NCBI RefSeq assembly: GCF_003056345.1
Contig: NZ_PYWB01000001.1
Coordinates: forward strand, 496,001 to 560,000
DNA length: 64,000 nucleotides
Reading direction: 5' to 3'
From: Devosia submarina
GTDB taxonomy: Bacteria > Pseudomonadota > Alphaproteobacteria > Rhizobiales > Devosiaceae
Made by a program: the position numbers and the translations under genes. The notes beneath the pieces are model-generated. The model was not told the origin of the DNA. It saw only the letters and a program-made list of their open reading frames with translations, and searched no databases. Shown here in pieces: positions 38,599 through 47,187 of this stretch. The first letter of the stretch is position 1, and each line of letters begins with the position of its first letter.

Positions 38599-38919
38599 AT
38601 GCAAGACGACGATATTGCCACAATCATGCGAGCCCTGGGCCATCCGGTCCGCCTCCACATTCTGCGCATCCTGGCCAAGCAGCAGCGCGGCGAATGCTGC
38701 TGCGCAGACGTGACCGAGGAACTACCGCTCGCCCAATCCACCGTCAGCCAGCACATCAAGGTCCTGCTCGACGCCGGTCTCATCGAGCGCAAGCCGCGTG
38801 GCACGCGCAACTGCTACATCGTGCAGCATGAGCGCCTCGCCGCCCTCGGCTCGGCCTTCTCCGGCATGGTGGCTAAACTGGGTCCCGCTGCGGCCAAACT
38901 GGAATCGGAACCCGCCTGA
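38599..38919 (+). CDS. ArsR/SmtB-family metal-responsive repressor
   Basis: 106 aa winged-helix protein. The recognition helix is AQSTVSQHIKVL. Just before it lies ECCCADV (Cys33-35), a variant of the ELCVCDL metal site in ArsR/CadC sensors; a fourth cysteine is at residue 72. It probably leaves DNA when bound to a soft metal or metalloid. The ATG at 38599 is chosen from family length. Its stop overlaps the start of the ABC exporter (TGATGG at 38917-38922), so the exporter is its likely target. Confidence 0.88.
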   Translation: MQDDDIATIMRALGHPVRLHILRILAKQQRGECCCADVTEELPLAQSTVSQHIKVLLDAGLIERKPRGTRNCYIVQHERLAALGSAFSGMVAKLGPAAAKLESEPA

Positions 38920-40814
38920 TGGCCCTGGACAATGCTGAAAAGAAGCCCTCCGTCAGCGCGGAGGAGGGCTCGGTATTCTCCACGGTCCGCAATTTATGGG
39001 CTTACATGTGGCCAGCCGACCGCCCTGATCTGCGGCTCCGGGTTGTTCTCGCCATCGGCGCGCTGCTCCTGAGTAAAGTCGCGACGACCCTGATCCCCTT
39101 CGCCTACAAGGGCATCATCGACAGCCTTGATACGGGCTCACCCGATAGCGGCGTCATCCTTGGGCTCGCCGTGCCGATCGTCTTGGTCATCGCCTATGTG
39201 CTGGGCAATGTCCTGGACGCAGGCTTCCAGCAATTGCGCGATGTCCTCTTCGCCAGCGTCGGCCAAAACGCCGTGCGCAAGCTGGCCCTGCGCACCTTCC
39301 ACCACCTACATCGCCTCTCGCTACGCTTTCATCTGGCGCGCCGAACGGGTGGTTTGAGCCGCGTCATCGAGCGCGGCACCAAGGGCATCGAAACCATCGT
39401 GCGCTTCACGATGCTCAACATCGCGCCCACCCTGGTGGAGTTCCTGATCACCGCCGTGATCTTCGTGTGGCTCTTCGGGGTCAGCTATCTCGGCGTACTC
39501 GTGGTGATGATCTGGGGCTATCTTTACTTCACCATCAAGGCGTCCAACTGGCGCATCGCCATTCGCCGCGACATGAACCAGTCCGATACAGACGCCAATG
39601 GCAAGGCCATCGACTCGCTGCTCAACTTCGAAACGGTGAAATATTTCGCCAACGAAGACATGGAAGCACGCCGCTACGACGCCTCCATGGCCGGCTATGA
39701 ACGCTCCGCCATCCGCATCTGGACCTCGCTGGGCTTCCTCAATTTCGGCCAGGCCGTCATCTTCTATGGCGGTTTCCTCGTCATCTCCGTCATGGCCATC
39801 AATGGCGTCATGAACGGCACGTTGACCCTTGGCGATTTTGTCCTGCTCAACACCTTCCTGATGCAGGTTTATCGCCCGCTCAACTTCATTGGCTTCGTAT
39901 ATCGCGAGCTGCGCCAGGGCCTCACCGATATCGAGGAGATGTTCAAGCTCCTCGACCAGGATCCCGAAATCGAAGACCGTCCCGGTGCCAAACCGCTTAG
40001 GATTACCGGCCCGGTGATCCGCTTCGACAACGTCACCTTCCACTACGATCCCGACCGCCCCATCCTCAAGGGCGTCAGCTTCGAAGTGCCCGCGGGCAAG
40101 ACCGTCGCCATTGTCGGCCCCACCGGCGCCGGCAAGTCCACCATTTCGCGCCTGCTTTACCGCTTCTACGACGTCACGGGCGGCGCCATCACCATCGACG
40201 GGCAGGACTTGCGCAACGTCACCCAGCAATCGCTGCGCAATTCTATCGGCATGGTCCCGCAGGATACGGTCCTCTTCAACGATACCATTGGCTACAACAT
40301 CGAATATGGTCGCCCCGGCGCCTCCGAAGAGGAAATCCGCTCTGCTGCCGCCATGGCACAGGTCGGCCCCTTTATCGAAACCCTGCCCAAGGGCTATGAC
40401 ACGCCCGTAGGCGAACGCGGCCTCAAGCTCTCCGGCGGGGAAAAGCAGCGCGTTGCCATCGCCCGCACGATCCTGAAATCCCCGTCCATCTTGATCCTGG
40501 ATGAAGCAACATCGGCTCTCGACACCAAGACCGAGCGCGACATCCAGTCAGCTCTCGACGTGGTCTCCCAAAACCGCACCACGGTTGTGATTGCCCACCG
40601 CCTCTCCACCGTCGTCAACGCCGACGAAATCCTGGTGCTGCGCGACGGCGTCGTGGCCGAACGCGGCAACCACCTTGCCCTGCTGCAAAAGGACGGCCTT
40701 TACGCCCAGATGTGGAACCGCCAGCGCGAAGCCACCGAAGCTGAAGAAAAGCTCCTCCAAACCGCCAACGATCCCGAGGGCTTCGTCAAGCGCGGCACCC
40801 CTGCGGCTGAATAA
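38919..40814 (+). CDS. Atm1-type ABC exporter, fused permease and ATPase
   Basis: 631 aa half exporter of the Atm1/HMT1 group, which exports glutathione conjugates or metal-glutathione complexes across the inner membrane. After a short soluble N-terminus there are six helices (residues ~40-330), with the Atm1-like GGLSRVIERGTKGI segment, and then the ATPase: Walker A GPTGAGKST (~396), signature LSGGEKQR, Walker B ILILDEATSALD. It is translated from a start overlapping the ArsR stop. The metal-sensing regulator suggests a role in metal detoxification, by analogy with bacterial Atm1 proteins. Confidence 0.92.
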   Translation: MALDNAEKKPSVSAEEGSVFSTVRNLWAYMWPADRPDLRLRVVLAIGALLLSKVATTLIPFAYKGIIDSLDTGSPDSGVILGLAVPIVLVIAYVLGNVLDAGFQQLRDVLFASVGQNAVRKLALRTFHHLHRLSLRFHLARRTGGLSRVIERGTKGIETIVRFTMLNIAPTLVEFLITAVIFVWLFGVSYLGVLVVMIWGYLYFTIKASNWRIAIRRDMNQSDTDANGKAIDSLLNFETVKYFANEDMEARRYDASMAGYERSAIRIWTSLGFLNFGQAVIFYGGFLVISVMAINGVMNGTLTLGDFVLLNTFLMQVYRPLNFIGFVYRELRQGLTDIEEMFKLLDQDPEIEDRPGAKPLRITGPVIRFDNVTFHYDPDRPILKGVSFEVPAGKTVAIVGPTGAGKSTISRLLYRFYDVTGGAITIDGQDLRNVTQQSLRNSIGMVPQDTVLFNDTIGYNIEYGRPGASEEEIRSAAAMAQVGPFIETLPKGYDTPVGERGLKLSGGEKQRVAIARTILKSPSILILDEATSALDTKTERDIQSALDVVSQNRTTVVIAHRLSTVVNADEILVLRDGVVAERGNHLALLQKDGLYAQMWNRQREATEAEEKLLQTANDPEGFVKRGTPAAE

Positions 40815-40819
40815 AGCCG

Positions 40820-41338
40820 TCAGGCAGCCAGGACCATTTCGCTCTGAATGGCTGCCATGACGCTGGGTTGATTATGCCCGAGCAGCTGAAATGCGCTGTT
40901 GGTCGTGCCGTGCTGCATGGCGCTGACCACTTCCAGCACATGGACGCTCAAGAGTGGCCCGCGTACCCCGCGCTGTCGCAGGGCTGCGAGACCTTGCAGC
41001 ACGGCCTGGCCCGAAGGAGCGGCATCATAGATTCCGGCAGGGTGGGGCAGGGGCGGCACATTCTGCTCCGAAAGGACAATCTGCTCAGCTCCCACGCCAG
41101 CTGCATTCAGGGCCTTGTGGTGGACATCACGCAAAGCCCTGCGGAAATCCGCTCCGCTGATGCCGAGCTTGCTGAACACTCGCTTCGCCGATCCGTCCGA
41201 AAGGTCCAACGCCGCCAGCACGAAGTGCTCCGCTCCAGGCCGTCCCTGATGTTGCTCATGGGCGGCCGCCTCTGCTCGCTCGCAAAGCGTCTTGATCGTA
41301 CCCATATCGGCAAAGCGCTGCTTAAGCTTGTTGAACAT
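40820..41338 (-). CDS. Stand-alone Clp N-terminal domain protein
   Basis: 172 aa with two Clp-N repeats (about residues 15-75 and 105-165) and no AAA+ ATPase part. In ClpA/ClpC this domain binds substrates and adaptors, so this protein may present substrates to a Clp ATPase or act as a stress-linked adaptor. The ATG at 41338 sits behind GAGGG, ten bases after the stop of the small HTH gene, so the two are one operon. Convergent with the exporter gene, six bases away. Confidence 0.82.
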   Translation of the reverse strand: MFNKLKQRFADMGTIKTLCERAEAAAHEQHQGRPGAEHFVLAALDLSDGSAKRVFSKLGISGADFRRALRDVHHKALNAAGVGAEQIVLSEQNVPPLPHPAGIYDAAPSGQAVLQGLAALRQRGVRGPLLSVHVLEVVSAMQHGTTNSAFQLLGHNQPSVMAAIQSEMVLAA

Positions 41339-41348
41339 CTTATGTCCC

Positions 41349-41564
41349 TCAGATCTTGGTTGTGGGATCGATGCTCGACAACCGCTTGTGCGCAGCTTGC
41401 TTGCTGACGCCAAGCGCCTGGGCAATACGCGCCCAGGACCATCCCTGCGCCAGCGCGTCACGCACGGCTTTGCGTTCCAGCCGATTAGCCATTAGGCGCA
41501 GGGCAACGACCTGCGCAAAGCTGGCGTCTGGGTCATCATCGCGATTGTGGTCAGCATCATCCAT
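41349..41564 (-). CDS. Small helix-turn-helix DNA-binding protein
   Basis: 71 aa. An acidic N-terminus is followed by a helix and a homeodomain-like HTH, GWSWARIAQALGVSKQAAHK. It is the first gene of the HTH/Clp-N pair. Two inverted repeats overlap its promoter region, so it is likely an autoregulator. Similar small HTH genes stand next to Clp-N genes in actinobacteria, as I recall from those genomes; no function is established. Confidence 0.78.
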   Translation of the reverse strand: MDDADHNRDDDPDASFAQVVALRLMANRLERKAVRDALAQGWSWARIAQALGVSKQAAHKRLSSIDPTTKI

Positions 41565-41565
41565 G

Positions 41566-41610
41566 CGTCAACCATAGTTGACGCTCGCCCTGTTGTCAAC
41601 CTTTATTGAC
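41566..41610. promoter_or_regulatory. Tandem inverted repeats upstream of the HTH/Clp-N operon
   Basis: Site one, CGTCAAC-CATA-GTTGACG (41566-41583), is a perfect inverted repeat right next to the start codon at 41564, covering the ribosome site. Site two, GTCAAC-CTTT-ATTGAC (41595-41610), has the same layout with one mismatch. Centres are 28 bases apart. Two like sites at one promoter strongly suggest a dimeric repressor, most simply the HTH protein itself. Confidence 0.65.
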
Positions 41611-41633
41611 GAACAGGGATCAGGTACCTGACT

Positions 41634-41795
41634 TTAGAGGCGAGAAGAAGGCCGTGTCAGCGCCCGGAAATGTTCTGGAGACAGCACCACTCCCACATCA
41701 GCGCCGTCCTTTTGGATGCGCACCGGCTCCCGGGCAGCGTCCTTCAGCAGGGCTTCGAATTGCGTATCGAGATCCTTGACTTTCTTGACCGGCAT
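41634..41795 (-). CDS. Orphan Phd/YefM-like antitoxin
   Basis: 53 aa from the ATG at 41795, which has AAGGGA as ribosome site. The core PVRIQKDGADVGVVLSPEHF matches the Phd/YefM antitoxin fold (beta strands and helix that bind DNA and toxin). No toxin gene lies on either side, so it is either an orphan or serves as a plain regulator. Confidence 0.6.
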   Translation of the reverse strand: MPVKKVKDLDTQFEALLKDAAREPVRIQKDGADVGVVLSPEHFRALTRPSSRL

Positions 41796-41836
41796 GAAGC
41801 TATTCCCTTGTTGGATGCCCATCCGAAGTACAACGG

Positions 41837-41862
41837 AAAAGGCCCGCATCGCTGCGGGCCTT
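41837..41862 (-). terminator. Intrinsic terminator after the RND operon
   Basis: AAGGCCCGCA-TCGC-TGCGGGCCTT, a perfect 10-bp stem, is followed on the minus strand by TTTTCC. It lies just after the permease stop at 41880. Confidence 0.75.
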
Positions 41863-41879
41863 CTGCTTAGCTGGAAGCC

Positions 41880-44800
41880 CTATTCGGCCGCTTCGGGCCG
41901 CACATCGGGCCCATCCTTGTTGCTCGCCAGCCCCTCGTTCTTGCTGACGATATACCGCTTGGTGCCATCGGCATCAGCAGGGATCTCCACCGCCAGCCCG
42001 TCAAAGCCTGCCGGCACAGCCATCTGGGGCTGCCGCCCGCGTCCAGTTGCAAACCGACCGAGCCGGCCGAACTGGTGGCCGATCCACTTGATCTGCCCCC
42101 ACATCACGTTCGGTGCAGTCACCATAACCGGCACCATCACCAGCGTCAGCATGGTCGATACAAACAATCCTGACACCAATGCTGCCGACAAATGAATGAA
42201 CCAGGAACCAGCCAGACCACCCACCACCACTTCGCGGCGGATGAAGTCGAACTCGATATTAAGCGCCATCGGGATGACGCCCAGCGCCGTCACCGTTGCC
42301 GTGAGCAGCACAGGCCGCACACGCTGGCTGATGGTGATCAGCATGGCCTTGACGGGCTCCACATGCTCGTCGCGATGGTAGTGGTTGTAGGTGTCGATCA
42401 GCACGATGCCGTTTTTCACCACAATACCCGCCAGCGCCACGATGCCCAGGCCCGTCATGATGGCCGAGAAGCTCATTCCCGTGACCACCATGCCCAGCAT
42501 CACGCCCGCAATCGACATCACAACCGTCATCAGCGTCACAACGACCTGATAGAAGCTGTTGTATTCGATCAGCAAGATCAGCGCGATCAGGGCGAGAGCC
42601 GCCGCAAGCGCCACCACGATAAAGGCGTTGGTATCATCAACCTGTTCGGCCGCGCCGCCATAAACGATCTCGACGCTTGCCGGCCATTCCTGCGTTTGCT
42701 GCCATTCCTGCAACTGCGCGATCTTGGCGTCCGCTGCTACGCCCTCGGTCAGGTTCGCCGCAACAGTCATGGCGTAAACGCCATTGCGTCGTTCGATGTT
42801 GGCGACCTTCGGCACGGCCTGGCGATCGATGAAGTTGGAAACCGGCACCAACCCTTGGGCGGTGACGACTCGCAGGGAGTCAAGCGCATCGAAAGTCCGC
42901 TCGCCTTCGGGCAGGCGCACCCGGATGTCGAGTTCTTCATCCGTGCCGTCGTCGGGGCGATAGCTCCCGAGCTTCACGCCCGAGGTGACCAACTGCACAT
43001 AGGGCGAGAGCTCCCGCACGCCGATGCCATATTGGGCAGCGGCTTCGCGGTCGATCGTCACCTGCCAGTCAATACCCGGGGCAGGGCGGCCGTCTTCCAC
43101 GTCGATGGTATCGCCCAGCTCGTTTTCCACATAATCACGCAGCTTGGCTACCGCCGGGGCAATGTCGTTGTAGACCGTGCCTTCCACCCGCAGATTGATC
43201 GCTTTGCCCGCAGGAGGCCCATTCTCCTGCGCTGCGATCTGCACCTCGAGCCCGGAAATGTCCGCCACCCGGTCACGGATGTTCTGGAAGATTTCGGCGG
43301 CCTTGACGCGCTCGTTGTAGGGCATCAGCTGCAAATTGAACGAGCCGATCGTGTCGGGCGGTGCCGCACTGCTCAGCCCACCATCCGCTCCGCTGCCACC
43401 AAAGCTCATGATGACGTCCTGGATGCCCTGCACCTGCAGGATTTCCTGTTCGACCTCAGCAAGCAGATCGCGGATCTCGATTGGCGAGTAATTGCCGCGC
43501 GTGATGACGTTCACCGTCCCGAACTCAGGCTCGGAGGCCGGAAAGGCCTCCGTGCCCGTCGGGTTCATGATGTAGGCGGCAAACATCATAGCGATCAGGA
43601 CGAACCCGACAGCCAGCGTTGCCACGGGCCAGCGGATCAGGTGCTCCATCGTGCGGACATAGAAGCCTGTCACCCCGCGCACCTTCTTGGGATCGAACTT
43701 GTCGGCATACATCACGATGTCAGCCGCTTCCTTCGCCTTGGGGTCCACATGAGTGGAGGCAATGAAGGCGCCGATGATCGGCATGAAGATCAACGCGGAG
43801 ACGAGCGAGGCCACCATCACAACGATTACGATGATCGGCAGATAGCTCATGAACTTGCCGATAATGCCCGGCCAGAACAGCAGGGGCACAAACGCGCCCA
43901 AAGTCGTGAGCGTGGCCGAAACCACTGGCACGAACATCTTACGCGCTGCAAGAATGAAGGCCTCCTTTTTGGGAACGCCCTCCATCAGCTTGCGCTCGGC
44001 ATATTCCACCACCACGATCGGGTCGTCCACCAGCACGCCCACCGCTAGTACAAGCCCGAACATGATCATCATGTTGATCGTCATGCCCATCATCTGCACG
44101 ACCAGGAACGCGATCATGAACGAGATCGGGATCGACATGCCGATCATGATCGCCGGCCGGACGCCCAGCGTGGCCACGCAGGTGATCAACACCAGTGCCA
44201 CGGCGGTCAAGACGGCTGCTTCCAGCGAGCGGAACAGATTGCGGGTCGTATCGGCCTGGTCGATCAGGAAACTGGTTTGAACGCCTTGCGGCCAGTCGGC
44301 CGTAAAGGCTTCTGTCGTGGCTCGCACATTCTCGGAAATAGTGATGACATTGGTGCCGAGCTTTTTGACCACGCCGAGCGTGATCGCCGGCTGCCCGTTC
44401 ACATTGGCATAGGACGTTGCGTCCTCGAATGTGCGGGTAATGGTTGCCACGTCGCCAAAGGTCACCACCGTGTCGCCGGCCGTCTTGAGCGGCAGGGAAT
44501 AAACGTCGGCCGCGCTCTTGATCAGGCCCGGAACTTCAACGTTGAACGAACCCTGGCCCGTGTCCAGCGTGCCGCCCGGGACCACCATGTTGTTTTTGGC
44601 CAGGGCATCAAACAGCTGCGACGCCGTAAGGTCATAGGCCTCGAGGCGCACAAGGTCGATCTGGACTTCCAGCACTTCATCGCGTGATCCCGAGAGCGTA
44701 ACGCTCTGCACATCGCCCATGCTTTCGAGTTCGTCCTGCAAATCCTTGGCGCGGCGCACCAGCTCGCGTTCGGGCACCGAACCATAAACCGCAACCGAAA

Positions 44801-45218
44801 TGGTCGGCATGTCGGTGAACGAGATTTCCCGCACGATCGGCTCGTCGGCATCGGCCGGCAATTCGGCAGAAACGCCATCAAGCGCCGCGCGAACATCGCT
44901 CAGCGCCTGGTCCTTGTCGGCATTGACGTTGAACTCAAGGAAAACGCCGGCATGTCCGGTGGTCGAGGTGGAGGTATAATTCTCCAGATCATCGACATCC
45001 TTGATGCGATCCTCGATCGGCTTGGTCAGCAGCGTCTCGGCGTCGCGCGGTGAAACGCCGGTCTGGGTCACCGAGACATAGAAATAGGGGATGTCGATCG
45101 CCGGGAAGCTTTCCTTGGGCAAGGAAAGATAGGCTGAAAGGCCTGCTCCCAGCAGAAGCACCATGACCGTGAGGATGACGCGCGGCATCCTCAGCAAGCG
45201 TTCAAGGAAATCGATCAT
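41880..45218 (-). CDS. RND efflux permease (AcrB/HAE1-like)
   Basis: 1112 aa inner-membrane pump with twelve helices and two large periplasmic loops. The proton relay is seen as VGVLVDDPIVVVE (Asp pair) and the lysine in GIVVKNGIVLID. It is about 60 residues longer than classical AcrB because of a polar C-terminal tail. Substrates are typically hydrophobic drugs or, in some members, other toxic compounds. Its start overlaps the adaptor gene stop by four bases, and PadR lies further upstream; no TolC-like gene is in the window. Confidence 0.93.
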   Translation of the reverse strand: MIDFLERLLRMPRVILTVMVLLLGAGLSAYLSLPKESFPAIDIPYFYVSVTQTGVSPRDAETLLTKPIEDRIKDVDDLENYTSTSTTGHAGVFLEFNVNADKDQALSDVRAALDGVSAELPADADEPIVREISFTDMPTISVAVYGSVPERELVRRAKDLQDELESMGDVQSVTLSGSRDEVLEVQIDLVRLEAYDLTASQLFDALAKNNMVVPGGTLDTGQGSFNVEVPGLIKSAADVYSLPLKTAGDTVVTFGDVATITRTFEDATSYANVNGQPAITLGVVKKLGTNVITISENVRATTEAFTADWPQGVQTSFLIDQADTTRNLFRSLEAAVLTAVALVLITCVATLGVRPAIMIGMSIPISFMIAFLVVQMMGMTINMMIMFGLVLAVGVLVDDPIVVVEYAERKLMEGVPKKEAFILAARKMFVPVVSATLTTLGAFVPLLFWPGIIGKFMSYLPIIVIVVMVASLVSALIFMPIIGAFIASTHVDPKAKEAADIVMYADKFDPKKVRGVTGFYVRTMEHLIRWPVATLAVGFVLIAMMFAAYIMNPTGTEAFPASEPEFGTVNVITRGNYSPIEIRDLLAEVEQEILQVQGIQDVIMSFGGSGADGGLSSAAPPDTIGSFNLQLMPYNERVKAAEIFQNIRDRVADISGLEVQIAAQENGPPAGKAINLRVEGTVYNDIAPAVAKLRDYVENELGDTIDVEDGRPAPGIDWQVTIDREAAAQYGIGVRELSPYVQLVTSGVKLGSYRPDDGTDEELDIRVRLPEGERTFDALDSLRVVTAQGLVPVSNFIDRQAVPKVANIERRNGVYAMTVAANLTEGVAADAKIAQLQEWQQTQEWPASVEIVYGGAAEQVDDTNAFIVVALAAALALIALILLIEYNSFYQVVVTLMTVVMSIAGVMLGMVVTGMSFSAIMTGLGIVALAGIVVKNGIVLIDTYNHYHRDEHVEPVKAMLITISQRVRPVLLTATVTALGVIPMALNIEFDFIRREVVVGGLAGSWFIHLSAALVSGLFVSTMLTLVMVPVMVTAPNVMWGQIKWIGHQFGRLGRFATGRGRQPQMAVPAGFDGLAVEIPADADGTKRYIVSKNEGLASNKDGPDVRPEAAE

Positions 45219-46492
45219 GCTGGTGTCCCTTCAGCATCGGTTCCGGCAACAGGCACGTTGGTGGCGTTGACGGCCTGGCCATCAACGACATATTCTTGGC
45301 CCACGGTGATCACGTCGGCCGATGCGGGCAGGCCCAGCACCCACACGCCGTCGCGCGTGTCGCTGGAAATGGTGATGGGCACGAACTTGGCCTTGCCATC
45401 CGCCACCGTGCTCACGCCCAGGACGCCATCTTCGTTCAGCGTCAGGACAGATTGTGGCAGCAGGTGCGCTGGCGCGGAGCCCATATTAACCGTAGCAGTC
45501 GCCGTGATGCCGTCGCGAATGGCGCCATCATCATTGGGGATCTCGATTTCGACCGCAAAGGAACGCGTCGCCGGATCGGCGGTGGACGAGATAAACGTCA
45601 CCTTGCCCTTGGCATTCTGCCCCGTGATAGTGGCAACATCAGCCTCCAGCCCGAGCTTGGCCAGGCCGATACGCGCTTCCGGCACCTGGCCGATAAAGAC
45701 CATCGGGTTGAGCTGAACAATGGTCGCGCATGGCTGACCCATGGGCAGCATCGAGCCGGCAACGGCCAGTGGATCCTGCACAACCCCGGCCACTTTGGCC
45801 TTGATCTCGGTGCGCTCCAGTTCCGCCTCGGCATTGTCCAGGGCCGCCTGTGCAGTGGTCACCTGCGCCTCGGCAGCGCTTACCGCGACCTGCGTGGCGC
45901 GTGCCGTATTAGGCGGCGCCAAGCCTTTGTCGCGCAGCTCCTGATTGGTCTCGAAATCTGCCTGCGCCTGCTCGAGCGCGGCTTCTGCCTGGGCAAGCCC
46001 AGCTTGGGCCTGCGCAACAGCTGCGGCGCGCGTACCCTGGTCCAGCGTGCACAGCAGATCGCCAACAGCGACATCCTGCCCCTTGCTGACATGCACCACG
46101 TCAACGATGCCCGACGTTTCGGCGACAGCGCCAACGCTCGACTTAGCCTGCGTACGCCCGCGCAGCGGCACTTCGATGGGCATGGCCTGCGCTACATAGG
46201 TCGATGTGCGAACCGACTGCAGATTGGTCTGGCCACCCATTTCCTGCTCGTTGCGCTGGGCAATGGTCAGGTGCGGATTGGGTCCGTGGGCCTCGGCATG
46301 TTCTGCCAGCACCCCCGCTTCGGCAAGCTGGGTGGCAATCGGCCCATGTTCCTCGCCCTCGATCACCGAAATGATCGGGCGCTCGCCCTTACCGGGGCCA
46401 TTGCCCCCCATAACGAGAGTGCCGGTAGCCAACCAGCCACCGGCCAGAACAAGGATCAGGAACGCGACCCCATAAGAAAACAATGCACGCAT
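45215..46492 (-). CDS. RND periplasmic adaptor (membrane fusion protein)
   Basis: 425 aa. An N-terminal anchor (residues ~1-30) without lipobox is followed by a lipoyl half (VVDVVHVSKGQDVAVGDLLC), a coiled-coil hairpin (about 170-240) and beta-barrel domains. It links the permease to an outer-membrane channel encoded elsewhere. Second gene of the PadR-adaptor-permease operon; the PadR stop lies 14 bases upstream. Confidence 0.92.
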   Translation of the reverse strand: MRALFSYGVAFLILVLAGGWLATGTLVMGGNGPGKGERPIISVIEGEEHGPIATQLAEAGVLAEHAEAHGPNPHLTIAQRNEQEMGGQTNLQSVRTSTYVAQAMPIEVPLRGRTQAKSSVGAVAETSGIVDVVHVSKGQDVAVGDLLCTLDQGTRAAAVAQAQAGLAQAEAALEQAQADFETNQELRDKGLAPPNTARATQVAVSAAEAQVTTAQAALDNAEAELERTEIKAKVAGVVQDPLAVAGSMLPMGQPCATIVQLNPMVFIGQVPEARIGLAKLGLEADVATITGQNAKGKVTFISSTADPATRSFAVEIEIPNDDGAIRDGITATATVNMGSAPAHLLPQSVLTLNEDGVLGVSTVADGKAKFVPITISSDTRDGVWVLGLPASADVITVGQEYVVDGQAVNATNVPVAGTDAEGTPA

Positions 46493-46506
46493 GATGAAGT
46501 CGCCCC

Positions 46507-47055
46507 CTATTCAGCCGCGTCTTTATTTGGCTCGGCTCGCGCCAATTCTATGAGTTCGTGCATATGGGCGCGCGTGTGCTGCTCTGCAACGGCCATGACT
46601 GTGCGCCCATAATTTATGATCCAGGATTCAGCAGCATTGGCACTGCACTGTTCCAGTGCCTCGTCCAGATGCTTGCGCTTTTCGGTGGTCCGATCGAGGA
46701 ATTCCTGCGCCCTTTGCTCCACCAGATCGCGCGGCAAGATATGGGCAAACCTGGCAAAAAGCAGAAACGGGCTGCGGAAAATGTCGGGCCCGAGCGCTTC
46801 GGTTAACTCAGCCGCGAAAGCCTGCCGGCCGGCTTCTGTGATGGAATAGATTTTTTTTGCAGGCTTGCCGTCCTGCGGCTCGATGCGGCTGGTTACCAGT
46901 CCATCATCCTCGAGCCTGGCCAGCGCGGGATAGATAGAGCCAAAGCTCGCCTCGAGGAAATAGGAGCATTCTCCTTCGGTGCAATTCCGCCGGATCTCAT
47001 ATCCGGTGGCGTCGCCCTCAAAAAGGATCGACAAACAAAGCGTACGAACGTTCAT
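46507..47055 (-). CDS. PadR-family transcriptional repressor
   Basis: 182 aa. The N-terminal winged helix (ILFEGDATGYEIRR, then SFGSIYPALARLEDDGLV) is typical of PadR proteins, and a helical C-terminal domain makes the dimer. PadR repressors often control efflux pumps and respond to phenolic or drug-like ligands. First gene of the efflux operon, with two inverted repeats before its start. The ATG at 47055 is preferred over one 15 bases upstream. Confidence 0.88.
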   Translation of the reverse strand: MNVRTLCLSILFEGDATGYEIRRNCTEGECSYFLEASFGSIYPALARLEDDGLVTSRIEPQDGKPAKKIYSITEAGRQAFAAELTEALGPDIFRSPFLLFARFAHILPRDLVEQRAQEFLDRTTEKRKHLDEALEQCSANAAESWIINYGRTVMAVAEQHTRAHMHELIELARAEPNKDAAE

Positions 47056-47068
47056 GCAAGCCTGCTCC

Positions 47069-47113
47069 ACCAGCCATATGCTGGTTCAATATATGCTGGC
47101 TATGTATATATTG
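47069..47113. promoter_or_regulatory. Two inverted repeats upstream of padR
   Basis: ACCAGC-CATAT-GCTGGT (47069-47085) is a perfect inverted repeat. CAATATAT-N11-ATATATTG (47087-47113) is a second, AT-rich perfect one. Both lie within 60 bases of the padR start and could be operator and promoter parts of an autoregulated PadR promoter. Confidence 0.5.
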
Positions 47114-47187
47114 GCCGTGAACTGTGCAATATGTACGGCAGTGCACGGCGGGCAGATCAGTCAAACCAGCCTTGCATGGCTCACAGA

